15,031 nt of DNA from CAZEFK01 sp964511405 (GTDB lineage Bacteria > Pseudomonadota > Alphaproteobacteria > Elsterales > Elsteraceae), in assembly GCA_964511405.1 (NCBI GenBank), contig CAZEFK010000179.1, positions 1 through 15,031 on the forward strand, read 5' to 3'. Position numbers and translations under genes: made by a program. The notes beneath the pieces are model-generated. The model was not told the DNA's origin. It saw nothing but the letters and a program-made list of their open reading frames with translations, and searched no databases. This document shows, piece after piece, positions 13,733 through 15,031 of the stretch (position 1 is its first letter; every line of letters begins with the position of its first letter).

Positions 13733-15031
13733 ATGGATCCTGTCTTCGAACTGGCCCTGACCCTTCCGCCTGCCGGGTCGCGGCAGGTGCTGCGGGCCGT
13801 GCATGAGCAGCTGCGCGCCGCGATCCTGGACGGCCGGCTCCGGCCGGGCCTGAAGCTGCCCGCGACCCGGGCGCTGGCGACGCTGCTGGGCATTTCGCGC
13901 AACACCGCCATCGCCGCCTATGACCTGTTGCTGAGCGAGGGCTACCTGGTCGCCCGGCCCGGGACCGGCACCTATGTCGCCGACCTGCTGCGACGCCCCG
14001 CGCCGCGACCGCCGGCTCCCGCGGCCGACCTGCGGCTCGCGGCACCCTGGCGGGGGCTGCCGCCGGCTCCCGGGGCGCCCGCGGCGGTGCCTCGCTTCGA
14101 CTTCGGCGTCGGCCTGCCGGACAAGTCACATTTCCCGTTCGAGGTCTGGCGGCGGCTGTCGGCCCGCGCCTTGCGGACCCTGTCGAAGGCGCCCGCCGCC
14201 TATGCCCCGCCCGAGGGGCGGCCGGCGCTGCGCCAGGCGATCGCCGCCCATGTCTCGTTCGCGCGCGCGGTCGCCTGCAGCGCCGACGACGTGCTGGTCA
14301 CGACGGGCGCCCAGCAGGCCTTCGACCTGCTGGCGCGGGTGCTGGTGACGCCGGGCGAGACCGTGGTGGCCGTCGAGGATCCCGGCTATCCGCCCCTGCG
14401 CGCGGCGTTCGCCGCCGCCGGCGCGGTCCTGGCGCCGGTGCCGGTCGACGACGAGGGCCTGGTGGTGGCGTCCCTGCCGGCCGCGGCGCGGGTGATCTGC
14501 GCGACGCCGTCCCACCAGTTCCCGCTGGGGGTGCCGCTCTCGCCGCGGCGGCGGGCCGCACTGCTGGCGCAGGCGCGGGCCCAAGGCGCGGTGGTGATCG
14601 AAGACGACTATGACGGCGAATTCCGGTTCGGCGGCCGTCCGCTCGATGCGTTGCAGACGCTGGGCGGCGAGGCGGTGGTCTATGTCGGCACCTTCTCGAA
14701 GAGCCTGTTTCCGGCGCTCCGGCTGGGCTTCGTGGTGGCGCCGGGATGGGCGCAGCAGGCGCTACGCGCCGCCAAGCAGCTGGCCGACTGGCACGGGCCG
14801 GTCCTGGCCCAGGACACGCTGGCGGCCTTCATCGCCGAAGGCCATCTGGCGCGCCATGTCCGCAAGATGCGGCGGATCTATGGCGAGCGCCGCGCCGCCC
14901 TGCTCGACGCGCTGGCCCGGCATGGCCGCGGGCTGCGGCCGCTGCCGGCGGTGGCCGGCCTGCACCTGGCCGCGACCTTCGACCATCCGGCCGCCGCGGC
15001 GCCGGTGGTGGCGGCCGCGGCCGAGCGCGGG
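13733..15031 (+). CDS. MocR-type PLP-dependent transcriptional regulator (GntR-aminotransferase fusion), 3' end outside window
   Basis: The frame is open from ATG 13733 to the window end, giving 433 residues of a family usually about 450-500 long. An N-terminal GntR winged helix-turn-helix (about 17-83: LRAVHEQLRAAILDGRLRPG, LPATRALATLLGISRNT and EGYLVARPGTGTYVA) is joined by a Pro/Ala-rich linker (about 88-120) to a fold-type I aminotransferase-like domain. That domain has YAPPEGRPALRQAIAAH, TTGAQQAFDLL (190-200), TPSHQFPLG (258-266), EDDYDGEFR (290-298) and the PLP Schiff-base lysine Lys323 in GTFSKSLFPALRLGF. These proteins sense PLP or amino compounds and regulate neighbouring genes, so the divergent dehalogenase gene 89 bp away is the prime target by position. 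The final C-terminal part is cut by the window edge. It is not necessarily PdxR, because no pdxS/pdxT genes are present. Confidence 0.93.
   Translation, partial: MDPVFELALTLPPAGSRQVLRAVHEQLRAAILDGRLRPGLKLPATRALATLLGISRNTAIAAYDLLLSEGYLVARPGTGTYVADLLRRPAPRPPAPAADLRLAAPWRGLPPAPGAPAAVPRFDFGVGLPDKSHFPFEVWRRLSARALRTLSKAPAAYAPPEGRPALRQAIAAHVSFARAVACSADDVLVTTGAQQAFDLLARVLVTPGETVVAVEDPGYPPLRAAFAAAGAVLAPVPVDDEGLVVASLPAAARVICATPSHQFPLGVPLSPRRRAALLAQARAQGAVVIEDDYDGEFRFGGRPLDALQTLGGEAVVYVGTFSKSLFPALRLGFVVAPGWAQQALRAAKQLADWHGPVLAQDTLAAFIAEGHLARHVRKMRRIYGERRAALLDALARHGRGLRPLPAVAGLHLAATFDHPAAAAPVVAAAAERG

Noticed and set aside
9777..15031. A vitamin B6 biosynthesis locus formed by the PdxA-like enzyme and the MocR (PdxR-like) regulator
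   Set aside because: The PdxA-like gene overlaps a DUF1537 kinase gene, pointing to sugar-acid catabolism. The MocR gene is about 3 kb away, divergent from a dehalogenase gene, and no pdxS, pdxT, pdxJ or pdxH gene is present.
1..15031. CRISPR arrays, tRNA or rRNA genes, insertion sequences, phage or toxin-antitoxin modules
   Set aside because: No regularly spaced repeats, cloverleaf-like sequences, transposase or integrase motifs, or paired small toxin/antitoxin frames were seen. Nearly all of the window is covered by recognisable chromosomal genes.

Overview
This is a very GC-rich (roughly 70% or more by eye), gene-dense bacterial window. Codon use and gene content suggest an alphaproteobacterium, perhaps of a Rhodospirillales-type lineage, but there is no rRNA or other marker to fix the taxon. 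I see no mobile elements, tRNAs, rRNAs or CRISPR arrays. The longest intergenic gap is 118 bp, and the window edges cut the first and last genes.

Region 1 (1-4416, + strand) is one tightly packed transport operon of the branched-chain amino acid (HAAT/Liv) ABC type: a solute-binding protein (5' end missing), a single-chain fused LivH-LivM permease, the LivG and LivF ATPases, and a MarR-family regulator. From the permease onward each start overlaps the previous stop (ATGA). livF is interrupted by a 10-N assembly gap that puts its two halves out of frame. The protein family predicts that about 17 bases are really missing.

Region 2 (4420-8269) has a zinc-dependent medium-chain alcohol dehydrogenase (- strand, tail to tail with marR) and, divergently, a large DUF2339 polytopic membrane protein. 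Region 3 (8284-10808, + strand) is a small catabolic operon: an unrecognised 79-aa protein, a DUF1537 four-carbon acid-sugar kinase, and a PdxA2-type 4-phospho-threonate/erythronate dehydrogenase. Together the kinase and dehydrogenase would turn a C4 sugar acid (D-threonate or D-erythronate type) into dihydroxyacetone phosphate. A candidate promoter with palindromic AGATCT elements lies in front.

Region 4 (10802-15031) holds two divergent gene/regulator pairs: an exported SMP-30-like beta-propeller (-) with a LysR regulator (+), and a LinB/DhaA-like haloalkane dehalogenase (-) with a MocR-type (GntR-aminotransferase) regulator (+, truncated by the window end). The 95-bp gap between the propeller gene and lysR is the most striking non-coding stretch. 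It carries three different inverted repeats whose centres are exactly 36 bp apart. One would bury the ribosome-binding site of the propeller gene, and one spans the lysR start codon.

All three convergent gene pairs end within 3 bp of each other or overlap. No clearly undescribed multi-gene system is visible. The best leads are the three-palindrome regulatory region, the dehalogenase/MocR pair, and the unknown small protein leading the sugar-acid operon.
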